Positions 51,688 through 60,542 of a stretch of DNA of 64,000 bases are shown here, in pieces. The notes beneath the pieces are model-generated. The model was not told the origin of the DNA. It made no database searches and saw only the letters and a program-made list of their open reading frames with translations. Within the stretch, counting starts at the first letter, position 1; each line of letters opens with the position of its first letter. The stretch is from assembly GCF_009604385.1 (NCBI RefSeq), contig NZ_WEGJ01000003.1, positions 62,001 to 126,000 of the forward strand, read 5' to 3'. The stretch comes from Streptomyces smaragdinus. GTDB taxonomy: Bacteria; Actinomycetota; Actinomycetes; Streptomycetales; Streptomycetaceae. The translations under genes were made by a program, and so were the position numbers.

Positions 51688-52809
51688 GTGACCACCGCAG
51701 GCGGCGACTCCTCCCTCCTTCGCCGGCTCAACACCACCGCCGTGCTGCGCACGTTGTACGGGGGTGGCCCGTTCACCCTGAGCGAGCTGGTCCGCGCCAC
51801 GGCCGTCACCCGGGCCACCGTGGAGAACGCCCTGGCCGCGCTGGTCCGCCAGGGCTGGGCGGCGGAGGTCCCGCCGGCCGCCGACGGCCGCCGCCCGGTG
51901 GGGCGGCCCCCGCGCCGCTACCGCTTCCGCGCGGAGTCCGGCTGCGTGGTGGGGCTGGACATCGGGGCGCACAAGGTGCTGGCGGTCGTCGCCGACCTCG
52001 GCGGCGAGGTGCGGGCGGTACGGCAGACGGCGGTGGCGCGCGACGTGCTGCCGGAGGACCGGCTGGCGGCGGCGTGGAAGCTGGGGCACCGCGCGCGCCG
52101 GGCGGCGGGGTTCGAGGCGGATCAGGTGCGGGCGGTGGGTGTGGGCGCCACGGGGGTGGTGAACGCGGCGGGCACGGTGCTCGTCAGCGAACTGCTCCCC
52201 GGGTGGGCCGGCACGGAGCTCCCGGTGGAGCTGGGGAAGTCCTTCGGCGCCCCGGTGGCCGCCGGCAACGACACGAACGTGGCGCTGCTGGCCGAGCACT
52301 GGCGGGGCGTGGCAGCGGGCGCCCGGGACGTGCTGTTCCTGCACGCGGGGCACGAGATCTCCGCCGGTCTGCTGATCGGGGGCCGGGTGCACCAGGGGCG
52401 GCACGGGGCGGCCGGGGAGATCGGCATGCTGCCGGCGGCGGGCTGGTCGGACACCGCGCGGGCGATGTCGGAGGGCTGGGGGGAGGACATCGGCGCGCTG
52501 TTCGAGGCGGCGCGGTCGCGGGACGCGAAGGCCGTCGAGTCGCTGCGGAGGTTCTGCGAGGGGCTGACGCACGGGGCGGCGGCGATGGTGCTGGCGGTGG
52601 ACCCGGAGCTGGTGGTGCTGGGCGGGGGGCTGTCGCGGGCGGGTGACCTGCTGGCGGATCCGCTGCGCCGGGGGCTGCGGGAGGCGTGTCTGTTCCCGGT
52701 GCCGGTGGCGGTCTCCGAGCTGGGGGTGGAGGCCGTGGCGCTGGGGGCCGTACGGCTGGCGCTGGACGAGGTGGAGCGGGAGCTGTTCGAGATGGCGGGA
52801 GTGACGTGA
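51688..52809 (+). CDS. ROK family transcriptional regulator
   Basis: A 373-residue regulator with an N-terminal winged helix (about residues 10-60: LNTTAVLRTLYGGGPFTLSE and VTRATVENALAALVRQG) and a ROK sugar-binding domain with GLDIGAHK (residues 89-96), AGNDTNVALLAEH and QGRHGAAGEIGML. The Cys-rich zinc motif of many ROK proteins is absent. The GTG at 51688 follows AGAGGGA. It is divergent from the Gfo/Idh/MocA dehydrogenase, so it likely represses sugar catabolism. Confidence 0.92.
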   Translation: MTTAGGDSSLLRRLNTTAVLRTLYGGGPFTLSELVRATAVTRATVENALAALVRQGWAAEVPPAADGRRPVGRPPRRYRFRAESGCVVGLDIGAHKVLAVVADLGGEVRAVRQTAVARDVLPEDRLAAAWKLGHRARRAAGFEADQVRAVGVGATGVVNAAGTVLVSELLPGWAGTELPVELGKSFGAPVAAGNDTNVALLAEHWRGVAAGARDVLFLHAGHEISAGLLIGGRVHQGRHGAAGEIGMLPAAGWSDTARAMSEGWGEDIGALFEAARSRDAKAVESLRRFCEGLTHGAAAMVLAVDPELVVLGGGLSRAGDLLADPLRRGLREACLFPVPVAVSELGVEAVALGAVRLALDEVERELFEMAGVT

Positions 52810-52952
52810 GGCGACCGCGGGCATTCTCTGTGCACGGGAGCGCACGCTGAGCGACAATGGGGTTGCCGACGCCCTGTCGGCATCCTGTCGCGCCCGGGAC
52901 AGCCGGGGCGCGGGAGCCGGACCGTACCCGCCCGTCGCCGGAGGTCTCCGCC

Positions 52953-53609
52953 TTGGACGCCGTACCGTTCTCCACCCGTCTGCGCACCGAGTCCCGCGAC
53001 CGGCACGAGGAGGCGGAGCAGTCGGCGTTCATGAGCGACCTGCTCGGCGGCCGGCTGGGCGTCGACGCGTACCGGCGCTACACGGGGCAGCTCTGGTTCG
53101 TGTACCGGGCGCTGGAGTCCGCCGGTGACCGGCTCGCGGACGACCCGGTGGCCGGCCCCTTCGTCCGGCCTTCCCTGGCCCGGCTGCCGGAGCTCGAGCG
53201 GGACCTCAACCATCTGTACGGGGACGGCTCCTGGCGCGCCACCCTGACGGCGCTGCCCGCCACGGCGGCGTACGCGGGCCGGATCCTTCAGTGCGCGGCG
53301 ACCTGGCCCGCGGGGTATGTGGCCCACCACTACACGCGCTACCTGGGCGACCTCTCCGGCGGCCAGATCATCCGCGACCGCGCGGAGAAGACCTGGGGCT
53401 TCGCCCACAAGGGCGACGGCGTGCGGTTCTACGTCTTCGCCGGTGTCCCCAACCCGGCGGCGTACAAGCGGCGTTACCGCGAGCTGCTGGACGCGCTGCC
53501 GCTGGACGACCTGGAGCTCCGGCGCGTGATCGACGAGTGCCGGCGGGCCTTCGCGCTCAACACGGCGATGTTCCGCGCCCTGGAGCAGGCGGTGGCGCTC
53601 GGCGCCTGA
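52953..53609 (+). CDS. hmuO: Biliverdin-producing heme oxygenase
   Basis: A 218-residue heme oxygenase that opens heme to biliverdin, CO and Fe2+. The proximal ligand is His18 in SRDRHEEAEQSAFM, and the distal helix carries RYLGDLSGGQII with the conserved Gly-Asp. Length matches HmuO/HO-1 soluble enzymes. The TTG at 52953 is chosen because GGAGG lies eight bases upstream and the conserved block starts right after it. It precedes the efe iron-uptake operon by 180 bases, so both supply iron. Confidence 0.94.
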   Translation: MDAVPFSTRLRTESRDRHEEAEQSAFMSDLLGGRLGVDAYRRYTGQLWFVYRALESAGDRLADDPVAGPFVRPSLARLPELERDLNHLYGDGSWRATLTALPATAAYAGRILQCAATWPAGYVAHHYTRYLGDLSGGQIIRDRAEKTWGFAHKGDGVRFYVFAGVPNPAAYKRRYRELLDALPLDDLELRRVIDECRRAFALNTAMFRALEQAVALGA

Positions 53610-53717
53610 CGGCCAAGTGGCCCCGTATGCGCGGAATGCCGGATTGAGCACGTATTCCCGGGCGGGGTGGAGCTCCGGCGAAAAGAGAGGGGAATCACTG
53701 GACTGATCATGGCGGAA

Positions 53718-53751
53718 ACAGGTTAGCCTCACTTAAGTTAGGTTCGCCTCA
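53718..53751. promoter_or_regulatory. Two overlapping iron boxes before efeO
   Basis: AGGTTAGCCTCACTTAA and TTAAGTTAGGTTCGCCTCA each match the 19-bp DmdR/IdeR iron box (TTAGGTTAGGCTAACCTAA) in about 14 positions and overlap by four bases. They lie 40-73 bases before the efeO start, where an iron-loaded repressor would block transcription. Confidence 0.8.
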
Positions 53752-53790
53752 GTCAATCCGTCACCCTCCCTGTCCCTTCTGGAGAACCAC

Positions 53791-54939
53791 ATGAGACGCA
53801 CTCGCATCACGGTCGCCGCCACCATCACGGCCGCCGCACTGGCCGCGGCCGGCTGCACCGCGAAGAGTGACGACTCGTCGAAGACCGACGACTCCGACGG
53901 CCTGGGCCCCATCGCGATCACCGCCTCCGACACCGCGTGCGAGGTGTCGGACAAGGAGTTCGCGGCCGGCCACATGCAGTTCAACGTCGAGAACAAGGGC
54001 TCCAAGGTCACCGAGGTCTACATCCTCTTCCCCGACGAGAAGATCCTCACCGAGCGCGAGAACATCGGCCCCGGCACCAAGGCCGCGATCCACACCGAGA
54101 TCGAGCCCGGCACGTACGAGATCGCCTGCAAGCCCGGTATGAAGGGCGACGGCATCCGTCAGACGATCAAGGTCACCGGCAAGGCCAAGGCCAAGACCGA
54201 GGACCCGGTCCTCGTCGACGCCGCCGCTCTCTACCGCGACTACGTGCAGCAGCAGGCCGACATGACGCTGCCGCTCGCCGAGAAGTTCGCGAAGGCCGTC
54301 AAGGACGGGGACCTCGAGGGCGCGAAGAAGCTGTACGCGCCGTCCCGGATCGGCTGGGAGCGCACCGAGCCCGTCGCCGAGTCGTTCGGTGACATCGACC
54401 CGAAGGTCGACGTCCGGGAGGACGGCCTGGAGGACGGCCAGAAGTGGACCGGCTGGCACAAGCTGGAGAAGTCCCTCTGGCACGACAAGAAGATCACCGC
54501 CGAGGACAAGCAGCTCGCCGACCAGCTGGTCACCGACCTGAAGGACTGGCAGAAGCGCGTGGGCGGCGCCAAGATCACCGCCACCAGCATGGCCAACGGC
54601 GCCAAGGAGCTGCTGGACGAGGTCGCCACCGGCAAGGTCACCGGTGAGGAGGAGCGCTACAGCCACACCGACCTGGTGGACTTCCAGGCCAACGTGGAGG
54701 GTGCCTTCACCTCGTACGGGCTGCTGCAGAAGGTCGCCGCGAAGAACGACCCGGCGCTGACCGCCGAGCTGGACAAACAGTTCAAGAGCCTGTTCACGCT
54801 GCTGAAGAAGTACGGCGCCGGCGAGAAGTTCGTGTCGTACGAGAAGGTCGGCGACACCCAGCGCAAGGAGCTCTCCGACGCGGTGAACGCGCTGGCCGAG
54901 CCCCTGTCGAACCTCGCCGCAGCCGTCGTGGCGAAGTAA
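53791..54939 (+). CDS. efeO: EfeO iron-uptake lipoprotein
   Basis: A 382-residue periplasmic-type ferrous iron-binding component. The signal peptide ends in the lipobox LAAAGC (Cys22), so it is a lipoprotein. An N-terminal cupredoxin-like domain (about 40-130) precedes a C-terminal M75 helical domain whose HxxE metal motif is His223/Glu226 in GWHKLEKSLW. This two-domain form is the complete EfeO. The ATG at 53791 follows GGAG. First gene of the efeO-efeB-efeU operon, behind two iron boxes. Confidence 0.95.
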   Translation: MRRTRITVAATITAAALAAAGCTAKSDDSSKTDDSDGLGPIAITASDTACEVSDKEFAAGHMQFNVENKGSKVTEVYILFPDEKILTERENIGPGTKAAIHTEIEPGTYEIACKPGMKGDGIRQTIKVTGKAKAKTEDPVLVDAAALYRDYVQQQADMTLPLAEKFAKAVKDGDLEGAKKLYAPSRIGWERTEPVAESFGDIDPKVDVREDGLEDGQKWTGWHKLEKSLWHDKKITAEDKQLADQLVTDLKDWQKRVGGAKITATSMANGAKELLDEVATGKVTGEEERYSHTDLVDFQANVEGAFTSYGLLQKVAAKNDPALTAELDKQFKSLFTLLKKYGAGEKFVSYEKVGDTQRKELSDAVNALAEPLSNLAAAVVAK

Positions 54940-54988
54940 GCCCAGCCGCACCAGAAGACGTCACACCCCGAGAGGCAGGCCGCCACCC

Positions 54989-56278
54989 ATGGCCGACGAG
55001 AGCACACCGGAGCCCACCCCCGCGTCCGGTTCCCCCAGCCGTCGTTCCCTGATCGGCTGGGGCGGCGCGGGCCTCGCGCTCGGCGCCGCCGTGGCCGGCG
55101 GGGGTGTGGCGGTCGCGACCCGGGGCGGGGACGGGCCGCGGACGGTCAACGCGGCCGAGACCGGTGCGGCCGTGGCGTTCCACGGCGCGCACCAGGCCGG
55201 TGTGGCCACGCCCGTCCAGGACCGGCTGCACTTCGCCGCGTTCGACGTGAAGACGACCGACCGTGCCGTGCTCGTCCAGCTCCTGAAGGACTGGACGCGC
55301 GCGGCCGAGCGGATGACCGCCGGCCTCGAGGTCGGCGAGGGCACGGACGGGAAGATCGCCGAGGCGCCGCCGGACGACACCGGTGAGGCGCTGGGGCTGC
55401 CGCCGTCGCGGCTGACGGTGACGATCGGCTTCGGGCCGTCGCTCTTCGAGCGCGCGGAGTTCGGGCTGACGGACGCCCGGCCCGAGGCGCTGGTGGAGCT
55501 GCCGAAGTTCCCCGGCGACAATCTGGACGCGGCCCGCTCCGGCGGCGACCTGTGTATCCAGGCGTGCGCCGACGACCCGCAGGTCGCCGTGCACGCGATC
55601 CGCAATCTGGCCCGGATCGGCTTCGGCAAGGTCAGCATCCGCTGGTCGCAGCTGGGCTTCGGCAAGACGTCCTCGACGACGCCCGAGGCGCACACCCCGC
55701 GCAACATGATGGGCTTCAAGGACGGCACCCGGAACATCGCCGGCACCGACACCGCCGGGCTGGCCGATCATGTGTGGGTCTCCGCCGAGGACGGCCCCGC
55801 GTGGCTGGCGGGCGGCTCGTACCTGGTGGCGCGGCGGATCCGGATGCACATCGAGACCTGGGACCGGGCCTCCCTGCGCGAGCAGGAGGACATCATGGGC
55901 CGGACCAAGGTCGAGGGCGCCCCGATCGGGCGGCAGAAGGAGCACGACGAGCCGCACCTGAAGTCGCTGCGCCCGGACTCCCACGTCCGCCTGGCGCACC
56001 CGGACTCCAACAACGGCGCGCGGATGCTGCGCCGCGGCTACTCCTTCACCGACGGGACGGACGGGCTGGGGCGGCTGGACGCGGGGCTGTTCTTCATCGC
56101 CTACCAGAAGGACGTACGGGACGCGTTCATTCCCGTACAGCGCAGGCTGGCGCGCCACGACGCGCTGATGGAGTACCTGCAGCACGTGGGTTCGGCGGTG
56201 TTCGTGGTGCCGCCCGGGGTGACCGGCCGGGACGACTGGTGGGGCCGGAGCCTGTTCGAAAGCACGAAGGAGGCGTAG
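54989..56278 (+). CDS. efeB: EfeB deferrochelatase, Tat-exported DyP-type peroxidase
   Basis: A 429-residue heme peroxidase. The Tat signal SRRSLIGWGG (residues 17-26) is followed by a hydrophobic stretch, so it is folded and exported with heme. The DyP motif GFKDGTRN holds the catalytic Asp245, and His332 in SHVRLAHP is the likely proximal heme ligand. EfeB oxidises ferrous iron or removes iron from heme for EfeU. The ATG at 54989 follows GAGAGGCAGG. Five bases after its stop efeU starts. Confidence 0.95.
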   Translation: MADESTPEPTPASGSPSRRSLIGWGGAGLALGAAVAGGGVAVATRGGDGPRTVNAAETGAAVAFHGAHQAGVATPVQDRLHFAAFDVKTTDRAVLVQLLKDWTRAAERMTAGLEVGEGTDGKIAEAPPDDTGEALGLPPSRLTVTIGFGPSLFERAEFGLTDARPEALVELPKFPGDNLDAARSGGDLCIQACADDPQVAVHAIRNLARIGFGKVSIRWSQLGFGKTSSTTPEAHTPRNMMGFKDGTRNIAGTDTAGLADHVWVSAEDGPAWLAGGSYLVARRIRMHIETWDRASLREQEDIMGRTKVEGAPIGRQKEHDEPHLKSLRPDSHVRLAHPDSNNGARMLRRGYSFTDGTDGLGRLDAGLFFIAYQKDVRDAFIPVQRRLARHDALMEYLQHVGSAVFVVPPGVTGRDDWWGRSLFESTKEA

Positions 56279-56283
56279 GGGCG

Positions 56284-57144
56284 ATGTTCGTCGGCAACTA
56301 TCTGATCGGGCTGCGCGAGGGGCTGGAAGCCAGCCTCGTCGTGTGCATCCTGGTGGCGTACCTGGTGAAGACGGGGCGCCGCGAGGCGCTGCGGCCGGTG
56401 GCGCTGGGCATCGGGCTGGCGGTCGCGCTGTCGGTCGCGTTCCAGGCGGCGCTGCAGCTCACCGAGAACGAGCTGACCTTCAAGGCGACGGAGCTGCTGG
56501 GCGGCTCGCTGTCCATCGTCGCGGTGGGTCTGGTCACCTGGATGATCTTCTGGATGCGGCGCACCGCGCGGTTCCTGAAGTCCGAGCTGCACGGGCGGCT
56601 CGACTCGGCGCTGGAGCTGGGCAGCGGCGCGCTGGTGCTGGTGGCGTTCCTGGCCGTGGGCCGGGAGGGCATGGAGACGTCGCTGTTCATCTGGACGAGC
56701 GTGCGCACCAGCACCGACGGCTCCACGCAGCCGATGCTCGGCGCCCTGGCGGGCATCGCGACGGCGGTCGTGCTGGGCTGGCTGTTCTACCGCGGGGCGG
56801 TGCGGATCAACCTGGCGAAGTTCTTCACCTGGACCGGGGCCGCGCTGGTGGTCGTCGCGGCGGGCGTGCTGGCGTACGGCGTGCACGATCTGCAGGAGGC
56901 GGAGTTCCTGCCGGGTCTGACGTCGCAGGCGTTCGACATCTCCTCGTGGTACGACAGCGACAGCTGGTACGGGACGCTGCTGAAGGGCATCTTCAACTTC
57001 CAGCCGGACCCGACGTGGCTGCAGGTCGGCGTGTGGCTGCTGTACCTGATCCCGACGATGGCCGTGTTCCTGCGGGGCCCGAAGGCCCCGGCCCCGGCTC
57101 CCGCCCCCGCGGCGGCGGTGCCGACGGCGGCGAAGAGCGAGTAA
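56284..57144 (+). CDS. efeU: EfeU/FTR1-type iron permease
   Basis: A 286-residue membrane permease with seven helices. The two iron-binding REGxE motifs are REGLE (residues 11-15) and REGME (127-131). The C-terminal tail after residue 260 is Ala/Pro-rich and cytoplasmic. It takes up iron handed over by EfeO after oxidation by EfeB. The ATG at 56284 lies ten bases after AAGGAGG. Last gene of the operon, ending in a perfect 13-bp hairpin. Confidence 0.95.
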   Translation: MFVGNYLIGLREGLEASLVVCILVAYLVKTGRREALRPVALGIGLAVALSVAFQAALQLTENELTFKATELLGGSLSIVAVGLVTWMIFWMRRTARFLKSELHGRLDSALELGSGALVLVAFLAVGREGMETSLFIWTSVRTSTDGSTQPMLGALAGIATAVVLGWLFYRGAVRINLAKFFTWTGAALVVVAAGVLAYGVHDLQEAEFLPGLTSQAFDISSWYDSDSWYGTLLKGIFNFQPDPTWLQVGVWLLYLIPTMAVFLRGPKAPAPAPAPAAAVPTAAKSE

Positions 57145-57162
57145 CGCGCCTGTACATACAGA

Positions 57163-57200
57163 AGCGGCGGCGGGCCGGTCAGTACCAGCCCGCCGCCGCT
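57163..57200. terminator. Bidirectional terminator between efeU and the prim-pol gene
   Basis: AGCGGCGGCGGGC (57163-57175) and GCCCGCCGCCGCT (57188-57200) make a perfect 13-bp stem with a 12-base loop. The right arm includes the last codons of the convergent prim-pol gene, so it can serve both directions. Confidence 0.75.
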
Positions 57201-57901
57201 CGTGCGTCGTCCTCCGCGTCCTGCGTCCCGGCGTACGCGGCGCAGGCGTCCGTGAGGGACTCCAGCAGCGTCAGCGGATCCGGCAGCGCGAGCTCGTGTC
57301 CGCGCTGCCAGCTCACGGTGTCCCCGGACGGCAGCCGGGACGGGGGCAGCAGCACATAGCTGCCGCGGCAGTGCCAGCGCAGGCCCGGATGCTCGGCCAT
57401 GGTCTCGGGGCGGCAGTCCAGCTCGCACGGCCACCACTCGTCCTCGTCCTCGGGGGTGCCGCGGGTGGTGGTGAAGAACAGCATCCTGGCCCCGTCGGCG
57501 GCCACCGGCCCCACCGCGACGCCGTTCGCCTCCAGCCGTACGAGCGCCTCGCGGCCGGCTCGCAGGGGTACGTCCAGCACGTCGGCGGTGATGCCCGTCG
57601 CGACGACGAAATTGGCCTCGGGGTAGCTCGCCAGCCACTTCTCGACGCGCTGCGCGTCGGCGCTGGCCTGGCTGTGCCAGGCGAAGGAGACGGGGTGGCG
57701 GGCGGGCGTCGGACAGCCGACGCGGTCGCACGAGCAGCCGTAGCCCTCGGGATGCGCGGCGGGGGCCAGCGGCAGCCCGGCGCGGGCGGCGGAGGCGATC
57801 ATCTCGGCACGCGCTGCCGCCGCCGCGGCTCCGGCGCTCGCGGCGCTCTGCGCCCTGCCCCGGCGCTGCATCCACTGCGGGATTCTGCTCGTACGTGCCA
57901 T
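57179..57901 (-). CDS. Bifunctional DNA primase/polymerase (prim-pol) domain protein
   Basis: A 240-residue protein resembling the prim-pol family found in replication proteins of plasmids and phages and as single chromosomal copies in Streptomyces. Residues 30-100 hold GLPLAPAAHPEGYGCSCDRV with Cys residues, and ANFVVATGITADVLDVP with the acidic DVLDV pair of the active site follows. No helicase domain is attached and no replication or integrase gene lies nearby. The ATG at 57901 follows GAGGACC. Its role is unknown. Confidence 0.82.
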   Translation of the reverse strand: MARTSRIPQWMQRRGRAQSAASAGAAAAAARAEMIASAARAGLPLAPAAHPEGYGCSCDRVGCPTPARHPVSFAWHSQASADAQRVEKWLASYPEANFVVATGITADVLDVPLRAGREALVRLEANGVAVGPVAADGARMLFFTTTRGTPEDEDEWWPCELDCRPETMAEHPGLRWHCRGSYVLLPPSRLPSGDTVSWQRGHELALPDPLTLLESLTDACAAYAGTQDAEDDARAAAGWY

Positions 57902-58112
57902 AGAGGTCCTCGGCTCCCCTCGCGCGCACGCCACTTGACCGTCGGGTCATCGATCGGTAAGGCGCGCCTCATTCATGCTGCCACGGTTTACGGGCGTGCT
58001 CTGCCACTCTTCGCGGATCCGCCGGTACGGGGACGGGTCACCGACACCCGAATGTTGCGTGACGGAACCCTGGCCGTGATACGCGGCGGCCGGGACCGCG
58101 GACTCCGTACGG

Positions 58113-59120
58113 TCAGAGCCCGGGCGGCCAGGCGTCGCCCCACTGGACGTCACGGGCCGCCTTGTACAGCGGCCCGTGACGCTTGGACACGTTCTCGCCG
58201 GTCAGCCCGTCGTCCCCGGTGCACAGCCGCAGCATGACCAGACCCTTGCGCGTCTGCGGATGGCGGACGACGCGGGTGGGCGCCGGTGTCACGGGGAGGC
58301 GGACGGCGGCGACGTAGCTGTACTTCTCGTCCTCGTGTCCGAGCGCCCCGCCCTTGAGCTGGCGGTGCAGGGAGCTGCGCTGGACGCGGGCGGCGAAGTG
58401 GCACCAGTCGCCGGCGGGGACGGCCTCGCCCGCGTCGGCGATCATGGGGCAGGTGCGGCTGTGCGGGCAGGGGGCGGCGACGGTGAAGCCCGCGTCGATC
58501 AGCCGGTCGCGGGCCTCGATGACGCGGCGGTAGCCGTCGGGGGTGCCGGGCTCGACGATCACCACGGCCTGCGCGGCGTCGGCGGCGGCGTCCAGGACGG
58601 CGGCGCGGTCCTGTCCGGTGAGCTCGCCCAGTACGTACGAGACCGTGATCAGGTCCGACTCCGGGAGCTCCAGCCCGGTGCCGATGACGGTACGCCGCCA
58701 CTCGACGCCCGCCAGCGGCGCCAGCCCCGAGGCGGCGGCGAGCTGCCGGCCGAGGTCGAGCGCCGGCTCCGCCCAGTCGAGCACTGTGGTGGCGCGCCCG
58801 GCGCCGGGCCAGACGTCGGCCGCCGCCCAGGTCGCGGCGCCGGTGCCGCCGCCGACGTCGGTGTGGGTGGCGGGCGTCCAGTCGCCGGCGGCGGCGTCGA
58901 GGGCGGTGAGGGCGGCCCGTACGGCCCCGAAGGTCGCGGGCATCCGGTACGCGGCGTAGGCGGCCACGTCGGCGGCGTCACGCAGGACGGGGGTGGCGGT
59001 GGGGGTGGTGCCCCGGTAGTTGTCGATCAGCCGGTCGACGGCCTGCGCGGTCCGCCGGGCGGGCAGCCCGGCCAGCGCGCCGGTCAGGGTCCGGCGGAGT
59101 GCGTCCTCGGTCTCGTTCAC
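58113..59120 (-). CDS. Rsm22-like small ribosomal subunit methyltransferase family protein
   Basis: A 335-residue protein with a SAM-binding methyltransferase fold: HTDVGGGTGAATWAAADVW (about residues 85-103), the acidic TVLDWAEPAL and VSYVLGELT. A C-terminal Cys/His cluster (CPHSRTCPM and DWCHFAARV) is typical of mitochondrial Rsm22 relatives, which bind an iron-sulfur cluster. The GTG at 59120 lies six bases after TAAACT, so it is probably leaderless. Target RNA is not shown. Confidence 0.88.
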   Translation of the reverse strand: MNETEDALRRTLTGALAGLPARRTAQAVDRLIDNYRGTTPTATPVLRDAADVAAYAAYRMPATFGAVRAALTALDAAAGDWTPATHTDVGGGTGAATWAAADVWPGAGRATTVLDWAEPALDLGRQLAAASGLAPLAGVEWRRTVIGTGLELPESDLITVSYVLGELTGQDRAAVLDAAADAAQAVVIVEPGTPDGYRRVIEARDRLIDAGFTVAAPCPHSRTCPMIADAGEAVPAGDWCHFAARVQRSSLHRQLKGGALGHEDEKYSYVAAVRLPVTPAPTRVVRHPQTRKGLVMLRLCTGDDGLTGENVSKRHGPLYKAARDVQWGDAWPPGL

Positions 59121-59196
59121 CGGGCGAGTTTATTCGGGTTTGCCGTGCGTTGCCCGCGCCGGTATCCCCGGCAGACCCGCTTGTCCGGCTGGGGGT

Positions 59197-59214
59197 CCGG
59201 GGGTCATCCCCCGG
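59197..59214 (-). terminator. Terminator at the end of the Bcr/CflA gene
   Basis: CCGGGGG-TCAT-CCCCCGG is a perfect seven-base stem with a four-base loop that includes the stop codon of the transporter gene. Confidence 0.55.
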
Positions 59215-60481
59215 GATAAGCAGCAGGACCACGTACACAGAGGAGGACAAACGCCGCCCCGGCCAGCACCGAGCACGTCACCTGCGTCACCGCCATCGGC
59301 ACCGCCGTGTGCTCCCCCGCGACGCCCACCAGCGGCGAGGCGATCGCGCCGGTGAGGAACGCCGACGTGCCCAGCAGCGCGGACGCGGATCCCGCCGCGT
59401 CCCTGGCGCGCATCAGGCCGAGGGCGTTGGCGTTCGGCAGGACCAGCGCCAGCGACGACATCAGCGCGAAGAAGCCCGCCGCCATGGGGGCGAGCCCCAC
59501 CTCCCCGAAGACCCCCAGCGCCATCAGCAGCAGCGCCGTGGACGCCAGCGTGACCAGCACCAGCCCGGTCCCCAGCACCTTCTCCAGCGCGACCCGTCCG
59601 ACGAGCAGCCGCCCGTTGATCTGCCCCACGGTGATCATCCCGAGCGCGTTGGCGCCGAAGAGCAGGCTGAACGTCTGCGGCGACGCCCCGTGGATCTCCT
59701 GCATCACGAACGACGACGCCGACACGTACGCGAACAGCGCCGCGAACCCGAAGCTCCCCGCCAGCAGATACCCGCTGAACGCCCGGTCCGCCAGCAGCCC
59801 CCGCAGCGCGGCCACGGTCGTCCCGAACCCCCCTGAGTGCCGCCGCCCCGGCGGCAGGGTCTCCGGCAGCTTCCGCGCCACGACCGCGGTGATCGCCGCC
59901 CCGACCACGGCCAGCACCACGAACACCCCCCGCCAGTCGGTGACCCGCAGCACCTGACCGCCGATGAGCGGCGCGGCGATCGGCGCGATCCCGGACACGA
60001 GCATCAGGGACGAGAAGAACCGGGCCATCGCCAGCCCGTCGTACATGTCCCGCACCACGGCCCGCGCGATGACCACCCCGGCCGCCCCCGCGAGCCCCTG
60101 GACCAGCCGGAACCCCATCAGCACCGGCACGTCCGGCGCCAGCGCGCACGCGACGGTGGCGACGACGAAGACGGCCATCCCGGCGAGCAGCGGGCGGCGC
60201 CGTCCCCAGCGGTCGGAGAGCGGGCCGACGATCAGCTGGCCGAGGGCGAGGCCGGCGAGGCAGGTGGTGAGCGTGAGCTGGATCCCGGCGGCCGAGGAGT
60301 GCAGTTCGGCGGCGGCGGCGGGGAGCGCCGGGAGGTACATGTCCATGGACAGCGCCGGCATGGCGGTGAGCCCGCCGAGCATGAGGACGACGAGAAGCCC
60401 GGCGCGTACCGCGGGCGCCGGGCTCCCGGTGGTGCCGGTGGTGGTCGGGGCGGGCGGGGTTATGCGGTCGGGACCGCGCAT
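59204..60481 (-). CDS. Bcr/CflA family multidrug efflux MFS transporter
   Basis: A 425-residue, 12-helix drug:H+ antiporter. TAMPALSMDMYLPALPA in helix 1 and GQLIVGPLSDRWGRRRPLL between helices 2 and 3 are the Bcr/CflA signature. The ATG at 60481 follows CAGGAG; residues 1-30 are a Pro/Thr-rich cytoplasmic tail. It lies on the same strand as and downstream of phoD, 61 bases after its stop, so some readthrough is possible. Export substrate unknown. Confidence 0.92.
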   Translation of the reverse strand: MRGPDRITPPAPTTTGTTGSPAPAVRAGLLVVLMLGGLTAMPALSMDMYLPALPAAAAELHSSAAGIQLTLTTCLAGLALGQLIVGPLSDRWGRRRPLLAGMAVFVVATVACALAPDVPVLMGFRLVQGLAGAAGVVIARAVVRDMYDGLAMARFFSSLMLVSGIAPIAAPLIGGQVLRVTDWRGVFVVLAVVGAAITAVVARKLPETLPPGRRHSGGFGTTVAALRGLLADRAFSGYLLAGSFGFAALFAYVSASSFVMQEIHGASPQTFSLLFGANALGMITVGQINGRLLVGRVALEKVLGTGLVLVTLASTALLLMALGVFGEVGLAPMAAGFFALMSSLALVLPNANALGLMRARDAAGSASALLGTSAFLTGAIASPLVGVAGEHTAVPMAVTQVTCSVLAGAAFVLLCVRGPAAYPGG

Positions 60482-60542
60482 CGGGGCTCCTGCGAAGGTG
60501 ACGGGCAGGCGCCCATTCTCGCAGGGCGGTCCGACCGCCTTG

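Noticed and set aside
57902..58112. Gene-free stretch before the prim-pol gene considered for a small RNA or tRNA
   Set aside because: No cloverleaf, no strong hairpin and no reading frame with a ribosome binding site.
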